From the NCBI GenBank assembly GCA_001931875.2, contig MSJH02000348.1, positions 1 to 32,238 on the forward strand: 32,238 bases of DNA, in the 5' to 3' direction. The stretch comes from Byssochlamys sp. IMV 00236 (lineage: Eukaryota > Ascomycota > Eurotiomycetes > Eurotiales > Thermoascaceae). Shown here one piece after another: positions 9,963 through 20,985 of this stretch; positions within the stretch are counted from its first letter, which is position 1; every line of letters starts with the position of its first letter. The notes beneath the pieces are model-generated. The model did no database searches and had not been told where the DNA came from. It saw only the letters and a list, made by a program, of their open reading frames with translations. The position numbers were made by a program, and so were the translations under genes.

Positions 9963-12000
9963 ATGAGCAACGAACAGTCTCCGGCCTCAACATCAACAGG
10001 AAAAGGTCGTATTTATTTTGGATCTCTTGAAGGTCAAGAATCACTTAAACGACCACGTGTTGAGGAAAATACAGCAACGTCTGGTGGAGGAATCGATTTG
10101 GACACATTAGGTTTTTATATAATCTTTAAAATGTCAGCATCAATCTAACACGCGGCTTTATATATAGCGGAAAGTGCAGAACCTGCATATTCAATAAGAT
10201 CGAGTGAAGCAGATAAAAGAGTACTTGAAGAATTCGAGAGAAGAAAAAGAGCATTCACGCTTGCTGTGCCAACTGATGATGGCAAAGTTCGACAAAAGCT
10301 TCGAGAATTAGGCGAACCACAATGTTTATTTGGTGAAGGGGTACGGCGGATCGAATAAGTTGGAAAGGTATTAACTCGCTGTTTAGCCAGGAGATCGTCG
10401 TGATCGTTTGAGATACCTGTTGTCGAAGCTAGAAGGCAGGCCTATTGAAAGTGACGAAGAAGAAGAGAGTGAAGAAGAGGTAAAAAAAAAGTACACATGT
10501 GTGTACATGTGACAGTTGATCTTGACGTATTGGAGGATAGAATGAAGAAGAATTCTTCACCCCTGGATCATTAGAACTTCTTGAGGCAAGAAAGTTTATG
10601 ACGAAATATTCTCTACCAAGGTATTCTGGGAAATAAACTAGACACATAGATTCATACTGACATAGCCTTATATAGAGCAAAAGCGCGTAATCAACGACAA
10701 AAAATAGAAGAAACAATCCCGCTTGCTTTATTAAAGGCTAGTAGAAAAGAGCTTCACCAAAAACTCAGGGTATAAAAGAAATGATCGAATGTAATCATTC
10801 TCTTATAAATTTATCATAGTCTTATGCAAACTGGTCTTCTCAAATTGCAGACGATCGACCCGTCGCTCAATGTGCCTTTAGTCCCAACTCAAAGCTACTC
10901 GTAACAGGCGCATGGTCCGGACTTTGCAAAGTATGGAGTGTACCTGAATGTGAGCCAATATTGACGTTAAAAGGTCATAATGATAAAGTAGGTGGTGTTG
11001 CATTTCATCCAGAGTCTACAATTAGTTTAGAAAAAAGCGTACTTAACTTAGCCACTGGCGCTGCTGATGGTTTGATTAGACTATGGAGCTTGGAAAAGTG
11101 AGTGTTATTATTATTTGCCTTGCTGATCCGTAACCTTACATCATTATTAGAGAAACACCCATTGCTACTTTATCTGGCCACGTTAGACGAGTCGCTCGTA
11201 TTGCATTTCATCCTTCTGGCAAGTACTTGGGTAGCGCAAGTTTTGATGGATCATGGCGTCTTTGGGACGTAGAAACAACACAAGAACTTTTATTACAAGA
11301 AGGACACTCTCGAGAGGTATATGCAATTGGATTTCAATGTGATGGAAGCTTAGTAGCGACAGGGTAAGCTAATAGCGTGTTAATTCAAAGAGCAGATCTA
11401 ATGTTCTATAGTGGACTGGATGCTATTGGAAGGGTATGGGATACAAGAACGGGCAGATCTTCCATGACTCTTGAAGGACACATTAAAGATATCGTAGGAT
11501 TAGATTGGTCACCTAACGGGTAAGTAATGGCCTTGTCACGTTTACAATGTCTAAATGATATGAATCACATAGATACCACTTGGCCACAGCCAGTGCTGAT
11601 AACTCTGTAAAGATCTGGGATATCCGAACATTACGAAACTTATACACCATCTCTGCTCATCAATCGCTCGTATCCGATGTTAAATATAGCAGAGGTGTTC
11701 CTGGCACTAACAACAATAGTCCATCTGATCCTAATAATATTGCCGGCTTATATCTTGCAACCTCTGGATATGATGGATGTGTGAAGATTTGGTCAGGAGA
11801 TGACTTTAGATTAATAAAGAGCTTAGATGGTCATGATGGAAAGGTGATGGGTGTGGATATTGCACAAGGTAAAAGAAAATGAAAAGAAGATGCATGTATG
11901 TATATATGCTGATCCACTTTTGATAGATAATCGATTCATTGCCTCAACTGGATTTGATCGTACCTTCAAGTTGTGGGCAGATGAAAATCTAGTTATCTAA
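9963..12000 (+). CDS. PRP4: U4/U6 snRNP splicing factor PRP4/PRPF4
   Basis: This is the nuclear WD40 component of the U4/U6 di-snRNP and U4/U6.U5 tri-snRNP, which binds PRP3 and the U4 5' stem-loop region. Ten exons (9963-10110, 10168-10340, 10387-10479, 10541-10620, 10676-10769, 10820-11097, 11151-11363, 11412-11519, 11573-11868, 11927-12000) keep phase and give 518 residues, close to the usual family length. The N-terminal SFM/PRP4 domain is recognised by [18 protein letters not shown] followed by [17 protein letters not shown]. An acidic linker comes next ([10 protein letters not shown]), then [12 protein letters not shown]. From about residue 205 WD repeats follow, with units ending CKVW, IRLW, WRLWD, RVWD, VKIWD, VKIW and FKLW. 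The start MSNEQSP is chosen although the frame stays open upstream to 9846. With nine introns it is the most intron-rich gene here. It is in tandem with SAM50. Confidence 0.96.
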
Positions 12001-12246
12001 CTTAATAAACACTACTGACTGAGCTTTCTTTCTTTATGATCTTAGTTTCTAACAGTGTACATAGCTGTGATTTTCTAGATAAATCATGTTTAATTTGTTA
12101 CATACCATTAATGATCTATGATATGACAACATAATGCTTTTTTAAAGCGGAAGCAAATAATGTGGTCCTTCTTTTTCGATCTCAGTTGACAACTTCCCTT
12201 GCCTTTAAAAGGACAAAAAATAAAAATAAAAAAAAAGCATTTCAAC

Positions 12247-14005
12247 ATGGAATCAAATGTAAAGCAGTAACAAAGTTTCGAAATTGGGTACAAGCTTCTT
12301 AACCACACCTCTCTCAATGTAGGCTACTAACTTGGAACAAGAGAGTCGCCAAGGTGAATTCCAAAACTACTTGTTTTCACTGGTAAAAAAAAAGAGCAAA
12401 AAAAAGAGATCCCTTTTTTGACATCTTTTATATATTTATAGTTGGCACAATCAGCAGGATCAAAAGCTCATGTGAATGCTGTTACCATTCTCGGCGCCAA
12501 AGTCACTCGCCCAGCCTTTCTCTCAAGCGCAACAAAGAAATTACTTGAAGCAAAGACAGTAGCGGAAGTGATCAACTCTTCTCAAGACACGGCACAACAG
12601 TTATCACAGCTAGATATATTCGATCATGTTCAGGTCTTGTTAGAAAATGCCTCAGATAATGATCCATTAGCTGTCCCAGATTCAGTTAATATTGTATACA
12701 AGGTTAAAGAAAAGAGTCGAGTGTTCATAAAGACTGGAACTGAAATTGGAAACAATGAAGGAAACATGGTAACTAGATATGAAAGAAATGATTTGACGCG
12801 AATTAATCTTTATATAATAGAACGGATCAATCACGATACGTAATGTATTTGGAGGCGCAGAATTATTAGAAACTGTTGCTTCGTTTGGTACAAGAACTAG
12901 TTCTGCTTTTCAAGTAAAAAGAAGAAAACAAGCACAATGACAAAAACAACTAATCAATCCATCTTAGTTTACACTTGGTAAACCAATTGGGGCATCTCCT
13001 GATTCAAGACTCGATATCAATGCTCATAGAGTACTTTATAACAATACACTTGTATCATCTTATGAAGAATTGGCAAGAGGTGCAGGTTTACGTTATAAGG
13101 CAAGTGTATAGGATGATAACGCATTTTAACAAAAGTATTCATATCTATTTAGACGCTTTCTAGATTTGGCTATCATGAACTTAGTTATGATCTAACTTGG
13201 CGTTCTATTGATCGTATGGCGCCCGGTGCATCATTAAGGTAAGAAAAAGAAAAAGTAAGAAACGATTTAACATCTTTCTGTATTTAGTATTCGTAAAGAA
13301 GCAGGACATTCACTCAAGTCATCCATCAACCACGTATTTGTACGAGATCGTCGTGATGATATGCTCTTACCTTCCAATGGTCACTATATCCGTCTCGCCA
13401 ACGAGTTTTCTGGTGCATTAGGCATCGGTAACGCACATTTCTTTAAATCTGAGCTTGAGACGCAGGTCTGTCATCAGATAGGAGGCAATCAACCGTTAAC
13501 AAACAAAGAAGGCGAACTTGAGGGCGTGCATCCTGGGTTGGTCATTAGTGCCACCGCTCGAGCTGGATTCCTTGCCGAACTTGGTGATTACCCCAAGGCA
13601 TCTACCGTATCAGATCGATTTGTTCTGGGTGGACCGTTATCAGTTCGAGGATTCAGAATTGCTGGAATTGGACCTAGAGATGGACATGATGCTCTTGGTG
13701 GCAACATGTACTGGGCTGTAGGCCTCAGTGCCATAGCTCCTCTACCAACTCTAGAAAGTAAGCCACTTAGGGCTCATGCATTTGTCAATGCTGGAACCAA
13801 TATCCCATGGAACAAAAGAGCATCATCTTTGCAATCAACAGCAGAAGCACTGAGTAGATCACCAAGTACCTCTGTCGGTCTCGGTTTAATCTATCGTCAC
13901 AGCATTGCAAGAATCGAATTGAACTACTGTATTCCTTTGACAGCTGCAAAAGGGGATCAACTAAGAAGAGGATTGCAGTTTGGCATTGGTTTAAACTTTT
14001 TATAA
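12247..14005 (+). CDS. SAM50: SAM50/Tob55, sorting and assembly machinery beta-barrel
   Basis: This is the mitochondrial outer-membrane Omp85 protein that folds beta-barrel proteins such as porin and TOM40. Seven exons (12247-12258, 12323-12382, 12442-12768, 12821-12913, 12968-13099, 13153-13238, 13288-14005) give 475 residues. A POTRA-like segment near residues 35-110 contains VTRPAFLSSATKKLLEAKT. The barrel begins about residue 130 with GNNEGNMNGSITIRNVFGGAE. It contains FVLGGPLSVRGFRIAGIGPRD, the conserved Omp85 loop with its RGF motif, and ends in a beta-signal-like GLQFGIGLNFL. The first coding exon is just 12 bp (MESN); the exon-2 frame has a stop directly upstream, so the micro-exon is needed. 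Intron 5 (13100-13152) starts with GC instead of GT. It converges on RAD5 with 47 bp between stops. Confidence 0.95.
13100..13152 (+). other. GC-AG intron in SAM50
   Basis: The exon ends RGAGLRYK and the intron begins GCAAGT, the standard form of the minor GC donor class. It ends TTTAG before TLSRFGYHELSYDL. Both exon phases are 0, and no nearby GT donor keeps the frame, since the unspliced frame hits TAG within nine bases of the exon end. Length is 53 bp. Confidence 0.85.
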
Positions 14006-14052
14006 AAAAAAATATACATAAACATATTAAACAAGGATGAAAGACAATAAGC

Positions 14053-17000
14053 TTATACTTTTTTGCTGAAAAGCAGTTTTAGCTCGTCTAATTTACGGTT
14101 TTTGGTTTCATCACGAGACATATACAAATCATTTACAAGGGTATGCTTTGAGTCTTGAATCTCGAGTATGCGCTCTTCGACTGTGCCTTTAACGATAAAC
14201 CTGGTCACTATCACTTCTTTCTGTTGACCAAGACGATGAACGCGATCGATAGCCTGTGACTCTATTGCGAAATTCCACCAGGGATCCTAGTATTTGTCTA
14301 GTTAGCATTCCATATATAATAAGGTTTTTCTTTACCATCATGATAACACGGCTTGCACAGGTCAAGTTCAGTCCAACACCTCCAGCTCTGAGACTGATAA
14401 GTAACACATTAGCACCTTTCTTTCCTGATGTTGCAAATGTGGAGAGAACCTTTTCTCGTTGTGGTTGACTATGTGAACCATCTAGTCGAGTAAAGTGAAT
14501 GCTTTCATAATCAAGAGCTTCTCCGATAATATCCAAGAAGCTAGTAAACTGAGAAAACACGACAGTTTTGAGCCCCTCCTTATCATACTGGCGTAGTAGC
14601 TTCATAAGTGCATTTATTTTTGTCGACGGCTTGAATCCTCCAACCGCCTTTCGTACGTTTATTTTGGGACTCTTGTCATCCTCCCCAGGCTGTTGTTGAG
14701 CAATTTCTAAAAGTTGGTTCTGTAAAATGGGCCCAGTTCGACATATTGGACAATCACCAGGCTGGCCTTGGTCCTCCTTTTTCTAAACATACAAAAATCA
14801 GTGAGATGGTATACTTCACTTTATAAATACCTATATATACCTGAAAATAATCCATCACACAAGGTCTACAAGCCATGTGCATACAAGGCATCGCAATCAT
14901 GGAATCCATTGACTCAAAACAGATGGGACATTCTTCTGGAACAGCTGGCAAAGTTCCTTCTTCGGCTATGGTACCTGTCTTTTCGGTGATAGACGACCCT
15001 TTCCGCTGCATTTCTAATAAATTTTGTAAAACGCTTAAACGATAATTGTTGCTACTTTCTGCAGATGATGAAGATACTTGTGAAGTTGTTGCGTGTTTTG
15101 TAACTAAATCTTCCAACAATACACTTTTGCCGCCTTCTGCTTTCACTTCTGTCGTTTTTCCTTGGTTGTTTTGAAGCACAAGGTATGGGTGACAACAGAT
15201 TTGCCGCAGTCTTGTCAAGAGTTGAAATATAGAAGCATAATTTTTACCAAGTTTTCCTGCTTCACAAAAGTAAGAAAACTTAATTTTGGAGTCGTTGTAT
15301 ATTGCATCATAAATATCTTGCTCCTCTGGAGAAAATGAAAGATATTCGATTCGGATCGTCTTTGATGGCAAAGGTACCATAGGCTGACCTCGAGAATCTC
15401 TCATATTCTTTGTTCGTCGTAATACAATTGGTTCCAACACAGTTTGAACAGCAGCCAGAGCACGCGGATCCTTCTTTTCAAATGGCAAAGTAATGAATGT
15501 TTTCCAGAATGCGTGGTTAGCCCAGGGCTCGTGTTTTAAAAATCGAACGAGCGCGTATAAATCATCGAGCTTGTTCTGGATGGGTGTACCTGTTACTGCC
15601 CATCTTCTGGTCGCAAAGATATCTTTACAAGCATTTGATGTTTTGGTTGATGGATTCTTTATTTGGTGTGCTTCATCTAGAACTACTCGCCAAAATTCAA
15701 TATTGTAGAGAGTTGTCGCTGATGCGTCTTGTTGCGCCCGTGACCATTCTCCTACTAAGACACCATAGGTCGTAATCAATACATCAGGAGCAGCTCCATT
15801 CCATTGGCATAAAGTGTTTAAGGATAATGATGAGCGATCATCTCCATAAAATACTTCAAGTCGAATTGAATTTGGTTTGGAAGCTCTAATAATTTCATCA
15901 CGCCATTGGGCTAGTAAAGACATGGGACATACAATCAGTGTAGTAGGTGACTTTTTGGATTGATTTTCAAGCTGTATTCTACTATAGTCATATCGGGACT
16001 TGTCACTGTGGATCAAACTTAACACTTCTATTGTTTTACCAAGTCCCATTTCTATGTACTTCTATTTCAGATACTCCCATAAAACGCTAAAAGAATCATT
16101 CTTACCGTCTGCTAAAATACCACCTCTTTCTTGTGTGTTTGCTTCTGGAAATTCTAAGCTTAGTTCACCTATGAACTTGCAACATTAAGCATAAAGCCAA
16201 TAGGGCATAAATCCTCATATTTACCTGTGTATGGGTTAAAATAAAAGAATTGATGTTCGCTTGTCGTGTCTGGAAAGCTGTATTCTTCCCATAAGGGATG
16301 TAATGCACGCATATCCAAGTCACCATCTTCATAATGAAGACTTTCTTTAGCTGTCATCCATGCAAGTGCTCTTTTCTGATACTCTTTTAATTGTAATGTC
16401 AGTGTATCCGGGGGCTCCATAGGCCTAATCTCTGCATCAAACACTTGTGCTCTCTCATATATCGTGTTGAGCTGATCATCCGATATCTCCTTGTTTTCTT
16501 CTTCGTCCTCATTAAGCTCTTGTAACTCGTCACGCTCGAGTGAATCGGGTTCTGTTCTTGTGCTGATGCTTTGAAGAATCATGTCCCAAGTGTCGTCTCC
16601 TCCCAACATTCTTCTGATGGATGATCGCACAGGTCTCATGCCTAAGTTCTTAAATAGCTGAACTAAAGATGTCTTTCGTAAGGTGCTTACATCCTCAACT
16701 CTGTCACGCTGTCTGCTTTTATTCGCTTTTGGAATATAATTGTGAAGAAAGGTGTTTATACGCATAGCAGTTGGTATGATGTAGCATTTTATTGTAATGA
16801 TGATATCTTCTCCAATCTTTAGCTCATTTGGACACCAAACAACCGTTCCTTCAAACTGGCAAATGTTCTGATCAAGCAGTATAGATACATAATTGGCAAT
16901 CTCTCTTGGTAATCTACCTAGTTGACTTCCTTCATGTGCAAATCGGACAATTCTGTTTGTTGTATCAGTAATGTTTTTATCTCTAGAAATCTCTATCCGA

Positions 17001-17304
17001 TCTCCTTCTTTTACTGGACTCTTCCCCACATAAAGCGACCAACCTACAAGATTATTAAAAAGATAGACTCGACCTTGTTATTATTTCTACCGCTTATGAC
17101 GAGATCGCCAAGATAGTATCTATTTGGTTTCTTTTTCTTTTTTGTTTGCGTAGTAATAGAAGGTGGATTAGAGAAATATAGATCTATAGCTTCTTCAATG
17201 TTGTTGTTGGTTCTATCTAGTAGCGATTCACATATTTCAGTTGAAGCATTCAAAATGGCCTTTAAGGATTCAATCAAAGTGTTGTCTCTAGGTCGTTTTG
17301 ACAT
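14053..17304 (-). CDS. RAD5: RAD5/HLTF-type SNF2 helicase and RING E3 ubiquitin ligase
   Basis: This is the nuclear DNA-damage-tolerance protein that extends PCNA ubiquitin chains with UBC13-MMS2 and remodels stalled forks. The exons are 17304-17091, 17043-16225, 16168-16106, 16051-14841, 14782-14336 and 14286-14053, giving 995 residues. An N-terminal UBA-like helix pair (about 1-45) precedes the HIRAN region (about 65-175; [33 protein letters not shown]). The ATPase follows with ILADEMGLGKT (Lys371), the DEAH box at residues 491-494 and [12 protein letters not shown]3HC4 RING is inserted at about 740-785 ([24 protein letters not shown]). The second helicase lobe has [22 protein letters not shown] and DRVHRLGQQ. 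The domain order SNF2-RING-HelC is diagnostic. The first ATG of the frame is 17304. Cell-cycle-like promoter sites lie just upstream. Confidence 0.96.
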
Positions 17305-17334
17305 GTGTAAAATAAATTGGGACAAATGTTCAAA

Positions 17335-17363
17335 GCGCGAAAAAAAGGGTGCACTACGCGCGT
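17335..17363 (-). promoter_or_regulatory. E2F/MCB-like sites upstream of RAD5
   Basis: On the minus strand TTTCGCGC (17342-17335) matches the E2F consensus TTTSGCGC. The palindrome ACGCGCGT (17363-17356) contains the MluI-box core ACGCG. They lie 31 and 52 bp upstream of the RAD5 ATG. A CCAAT on the plus strand at about 17413 is a further possible element. The rest of the 353-bp spacer to the ZIP gene stop shows nothing clear. Confidence 0.45.
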
Positions 17364-17657
17364 GCACGAGAGAAACCGACTATTTTTCGTGAAAAAACCA
17401 AACACGACTTTGACCAATAAGAGACTTTTCTTTTTTAATAAATAAATAGTATACGGTATTCTTTAGGTCAGAAGAAAAGCATAGATCATCACGGGATAAT
17501 ACCTCGTTGATCTAAAATATATTGATTATAATTATACAGAAAGCTTCAAGCCCAATATAACGCTAATTTAACAATTTTATATACTCTGCAAAGTAACAAT
17601 ATCTTTCTATGGAATACAAGAGAGAAAGTGGGGAAATGTAATATAATGATATCAAGA

Positions 17658-18773
17658 TTATGCTGCAATGTCATTCCAAGCAATAACAAACATTAAACCT
17701 AATCCAACAAGCATTGCAGCGAATTCTGTGAATGCTTGCTTTCTATCCTTTTTCAGATTGCCGGTAACATCGAGTAGTTCGGGTATGACACCAACAGTAG
17801 CAATATACAAGAATCCACCAGCAGCGAAAGGTATGACCAAATCACCAACACGAAGATCAGTACCTAATAAACCAGTAGAAGTAATGGCGCTTGCCTTTTC
17901 TTGAACACCGCTCGAGAGTGATGATTCCTCAATCATAATGCCAATAAATGTACCCAAAAATGCGCCAACAGCAGTGGTGAACTGTGCCATCATAGCCTTC
18001 TTCTTGCTAAACCCTGATTGAACAAGAATAGCATAGTCGCCTACCTCATGAGGAATTTCATGAAAGAATACGGCAACAGCGGTAGTAGCACCTACAGCTG
18101 GTGAGGCATAAAATGATGCTGCCATAGCAAGGCCATCTGTCATATTGTGAGTGAAATCGGCCAAAAGATTTAAATACGCGCTTAATTTGATTCCTTGTTG
18201 ATTCTTGGCTGTCATTTTGTCTTGTTCTTCTTCTTTCTTGTCAGTTGTCTTTCTCTGTCTTAAACCTTTCTTCTCGTTGTCATCATTTTTAACTGATGAA
18301 GAGGTTCCAACTTCTTTAACATCATGACTATGACTGTGGTCATGACCATGGCTATGTCCACTACCGCCGTTTACTACACGCATCATTTTGTCCATAAAGA
18401 AAAAGAAGAATAAGCCTACAAAGAGACCTGTGCCAATAAGAACATTCTTTTGGTTGTCAATAGTGATAACTGCATTTTCCTCGGTATGTTCACCCAAGAA
18501 GGCATGAGGAAGTAAATGTAAAAATACGTCACCGAGAAGACCACCTATAGTAAAGAAAAGTGAGTACAGACTGAATATATTTTTGTTGGTTTATATAGTT
18601 CACTCACCCACAGCAAAACTGACAAGAACATTTAAAGCACCCGTGTCAATGTCAGGAGGAACGAAGTATAATAACAGGTTTGGGAATATAGAAATATATG
18701 CTGTAGCCAAGATAGAGTTGGTCATTGCATTTCCTGGAAATAGAAATGCAAATGCAGCTGCCTGGAAAGACAT
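17658..18773 (-). CDS. ZIP-family zinc transporter, LIV-1/KE4 (ZIP7-like) type
   Basis: This is a divalent-metal (mainly zinc) transporter that moves ions into the cytosol; KE4/ZIP7 relatives act in ER or Golgi membranes. The exons are 18773-18608 and 18544-17658, with a 63-bp intron, giving 350 residues. A hydrophobic N-terminus (TM1) is followed by LVSFAVGGLLGDVFLHLLPH. A histidine-rich cytosolic loop is at about residues 119-129 (HSHGHDHSHSH), then a charged Lys/Glu-rich linker. TM4 holds HNMTDG (188-193) and TM5 the LIV-1 signature HEIPHEVGD (217-225), both lining the metal path. The last helices include VIPELLDVTGNLKKDRKQA. The start ATG (MSFQAAAF) is the only good candidate but gives a short leader; an unseen signal-peptide exon upstream cannot be excluded. 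It is divergent from the SWIB gene. Confidence 0.92.
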
Positions 18774-19232
18774 TTTTGAAAGAGTAAAGAAAGAAAGAAT
18801 GAAAAAATATAGAGTCAATTTAATAAATATATTGGATGTCCAATTTTGGGAATTCAAGACACATTAATTTGATATTGAATCAATACAACTTCTTTATAGT
18901 CATCATCTGTTTGATCTTCATTATCAAACTTTTCTTTATTATTTAAAAAGATAACATTTAATACATACAATGAGCTTAATATATTTAATAGAAAAGAAGA
19001 GGATACTGATATGAGCTCTCTCTTTTTCTATATCATCATTTGTTGACTATATTAGTGTACGAGTAATTTCTAACCAAGTATATCATTTAAACATGTATAT
19101 TTATATATGTTTTATATACTTTAGACCGAGTTTATACATATACACGCCATCTCAAGAAGGATAAAGAAAGAAAGAAAGAAAAAAAATAAGAGACGGAGTA
19201 AATAGAGGGTCTCTTTTCTTTCCTTTTAAACA
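18774..19232. other. Divergent promoter spacer between ZIP and SWIB genes
   Basis: These 459 bp are AT-rich and contain a GAAA repeat (about 19165-19190) just before the SWIB gene start. A 59-codon open frame without ATG on the minus strand (about 19030-18854) looks weakly protein-like but joins nothing. No other feature was identified. Confidence 0.5.
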
Positions 19233-20062
19233 ATGTCTGATTCGAGTCAAAGCTCTCTTATTGATCATGAACAATATAGAAAAGATATTAAAGGTAGTTG
19301 AAGATAATAACAATAAGAGATGCTCATTACTGCTATAGATATATTAAGTCATTCCGACCTTACGACCATCACAGCTAAAAAGATTCGACTAGAACTAGAA
19401 AAACGAACCGGTCAATCCTTGGACAGTATAAAGAAACAGATAAACGGTCTGATTGAAGAAATGTTTCAAAACGTGCATAACGATTCCAATGTTGAACAAG
19501 GCAACAATCAGGATCAAACTCGTAGAATTGAGGATCTTGTAATTAACCATCAAGGTATACCAACGAAAAAGAAGACCAAAACACCCAAAAATACAAAAAA
19601 GAGACCAGCGGAGAAGAAGCAAAGAGACATGCCTCTGCTAAAGGTGCTTCCTCCATTATCTCATATTATTAAAACTGAATACGTAAGTTTATATCATACC
19701 CTTGTTCTCGTCACTTATGCATAATCAGTGTTCCCGTACTCAAACAGTCAGCAAAATGTGGGAATACATCAGAGAGCACAACTTGCAGGATGAAAAGGAT
19801 AAGCGTTATATCAATTGCGATGATTACTTTATACAGCTATGTGACGGCGAGAAGAGGATCAATACCTTTACGCTAAATAAATATATTCAGAAATACTTTG
19901 AAAAGCTTTCAGATGAAGAACAAGAGTTAAGAAAACCACCATCAACTGAAACAAAAGAGCCACCTGCCAAAAAGCCGAAAAAGAATCCACGCGATATGCC
20001 TATTGTCAAGATACTTCCACCTTTAAGCGATATTATCAAGACTGAATATGTAATTCATATGC

Positions 20063-20093
<31 letters not shown>

Positions 20094-20397
20094 ATATCTA
20101 ATATATCTTCTTTTTTGCTAGTGCTCACGTACTCAAACGGTTAGTAAGATGTGGGAGTATATCAGAGAACATGGTTTGCAAAATAAGGACGATAGAAGAT
20201 TAATTGATTGTGACAGCAAGTTCAAAGAATTATGTGATGGAAAGGATCAAATATCATCCTTTGCTATGAACAAATACACTCAAAAGTGCTTTGTAAAGAT
20301 TCCTGAAGAAGAGCAAAAAGCAATCAAGTTACGGATATATGGCGACAAGCAAGATAACGAATATGAAGATGAAGAAAATGAAGAAGACGAAGAGTGA
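19233..20397 (+). CDS. DEK_C plus tandem SWIB/MDM2-domain protein
   Basis: This is a probable nuclear chromatin or rDNA-associated protein related to fungal TRI1/UAF30. The exons are 19233-19293, 19339-19682, 19729-20049 and 20122-20397, giving 333 residues. A DEK_C domain is at about residues 10-70 (LTTITAKKIRLELEKRTG, SLDSIKKQI), followed by a Lys-rich linker. SWIB domain 1 begins at MPLLKVLPPLSHIIKTEY and continues CSRTQTVSKMWEYIREH. SWIB domain 2 begins at MPIVKILPPLSDIIKTEY and has the identical CSRTQTVSKMWEYIREH. The tail is acidic (EYEDEENEEDEE). Each SWIB domain is split by an intron at exactly the same place and phase (TEY|CSR, phase 0), so the second arose by duplicating an exon unit. 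Third-position differences between copies show that the duplication is old and conserved. UAF30-like members work in Pol I upstream activation, but a role here is only inferred. Confidence 0.9.
20063..20088. repeat. (AT)n microsatellite in SWIB-gene intron 3
   Basis: About 13 AT units lie inside the third intron (20050-20121), making it 72 bp, the longest confident intron in the window. It is likely length-polymorphic. Confidence 0.85.
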
Positions 20398-20666
20398 AAA
20401 CATGCATAAAAAAAACAGTTTTAGGAAATAAACATAGTTCGACTACAGGAGATGCCTATTTCCAAGCCGTAGATAGTCTGATGGACTATAGCTGTTTGAT
20501 ATATTCAATATAAAACATATATCAAAGATTTCAGTTCAAATAGCCTCAACTATTATATTTGTGTATGTAGTAGCATCATATGTGTTCTAAAGATCATCCT
20601 AAACTTGCAAACAAACCTTTGACAATTTGACCAAGTGGCATAGGGTAATTAACAAACACTTTGTTC

Positions 20667-20865
20667 TCAAGACAATCTTAATGTCTTGACAAGCTCTAAA
20701 TATATTTGGCTTGTCACTTGAAATGATATGTTACTCATTAGTAGCTCTTCAAGCGATGTTTAAGATGAAGATGTTGTTCAATAATAAGTATACATTTGAT
20801 ATAATTACTCCTGATCGGCAAATGCAAGGCTCAGTGGTTAAGCTTAAGTCAATATGACTTATGCT
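20667..20865 (+). other. Hairpin cluster in gene-poor spacer (possible structured RNA)
   Basis: Three inverted repeats occur in 200 bp. TCAAGACA/TGTCTTGA (20667-20674 and 20682-20689) has a 7-nt loop. TGACAAGC/GCTTGTCA (20687-20694 and 20709-20716) has a 14-nt loop. AGC-T-TAAGTC/GACTTA-T-GCT (20841-20865) has a 5-nt loop and one mismatch. The first two share three bases, so they compete. No snoRNA box set or tRNA fold convinced me. The strand is arbitrary. Confidence 0.3.
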
Positions 20866-20985
20866 GCTACAGAAATAGCTGGCAGGATAGTTTAGTGCTA
20901 TTTAATAATATGCTCTACGATATAAGCCTACTACAAGGTCAACCAATGAGGAATGAAGAATGGTGTTCTCCTTAATATGATCTCC

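Noticed and set aside
18854..19030. Open minus-strand frame with a hydrophobic then acidic composition
   Set aside because: It has no ATG, joins no neighbour by plausible introns, and a frame of this length is expected by chance in such AT-rich DNA.
20727..20814. C/D snoRNA-like spacing between an ATGATAT and a CTGA
   Set aside because: The C box matches only five of seven positions and no terminal stem is present.
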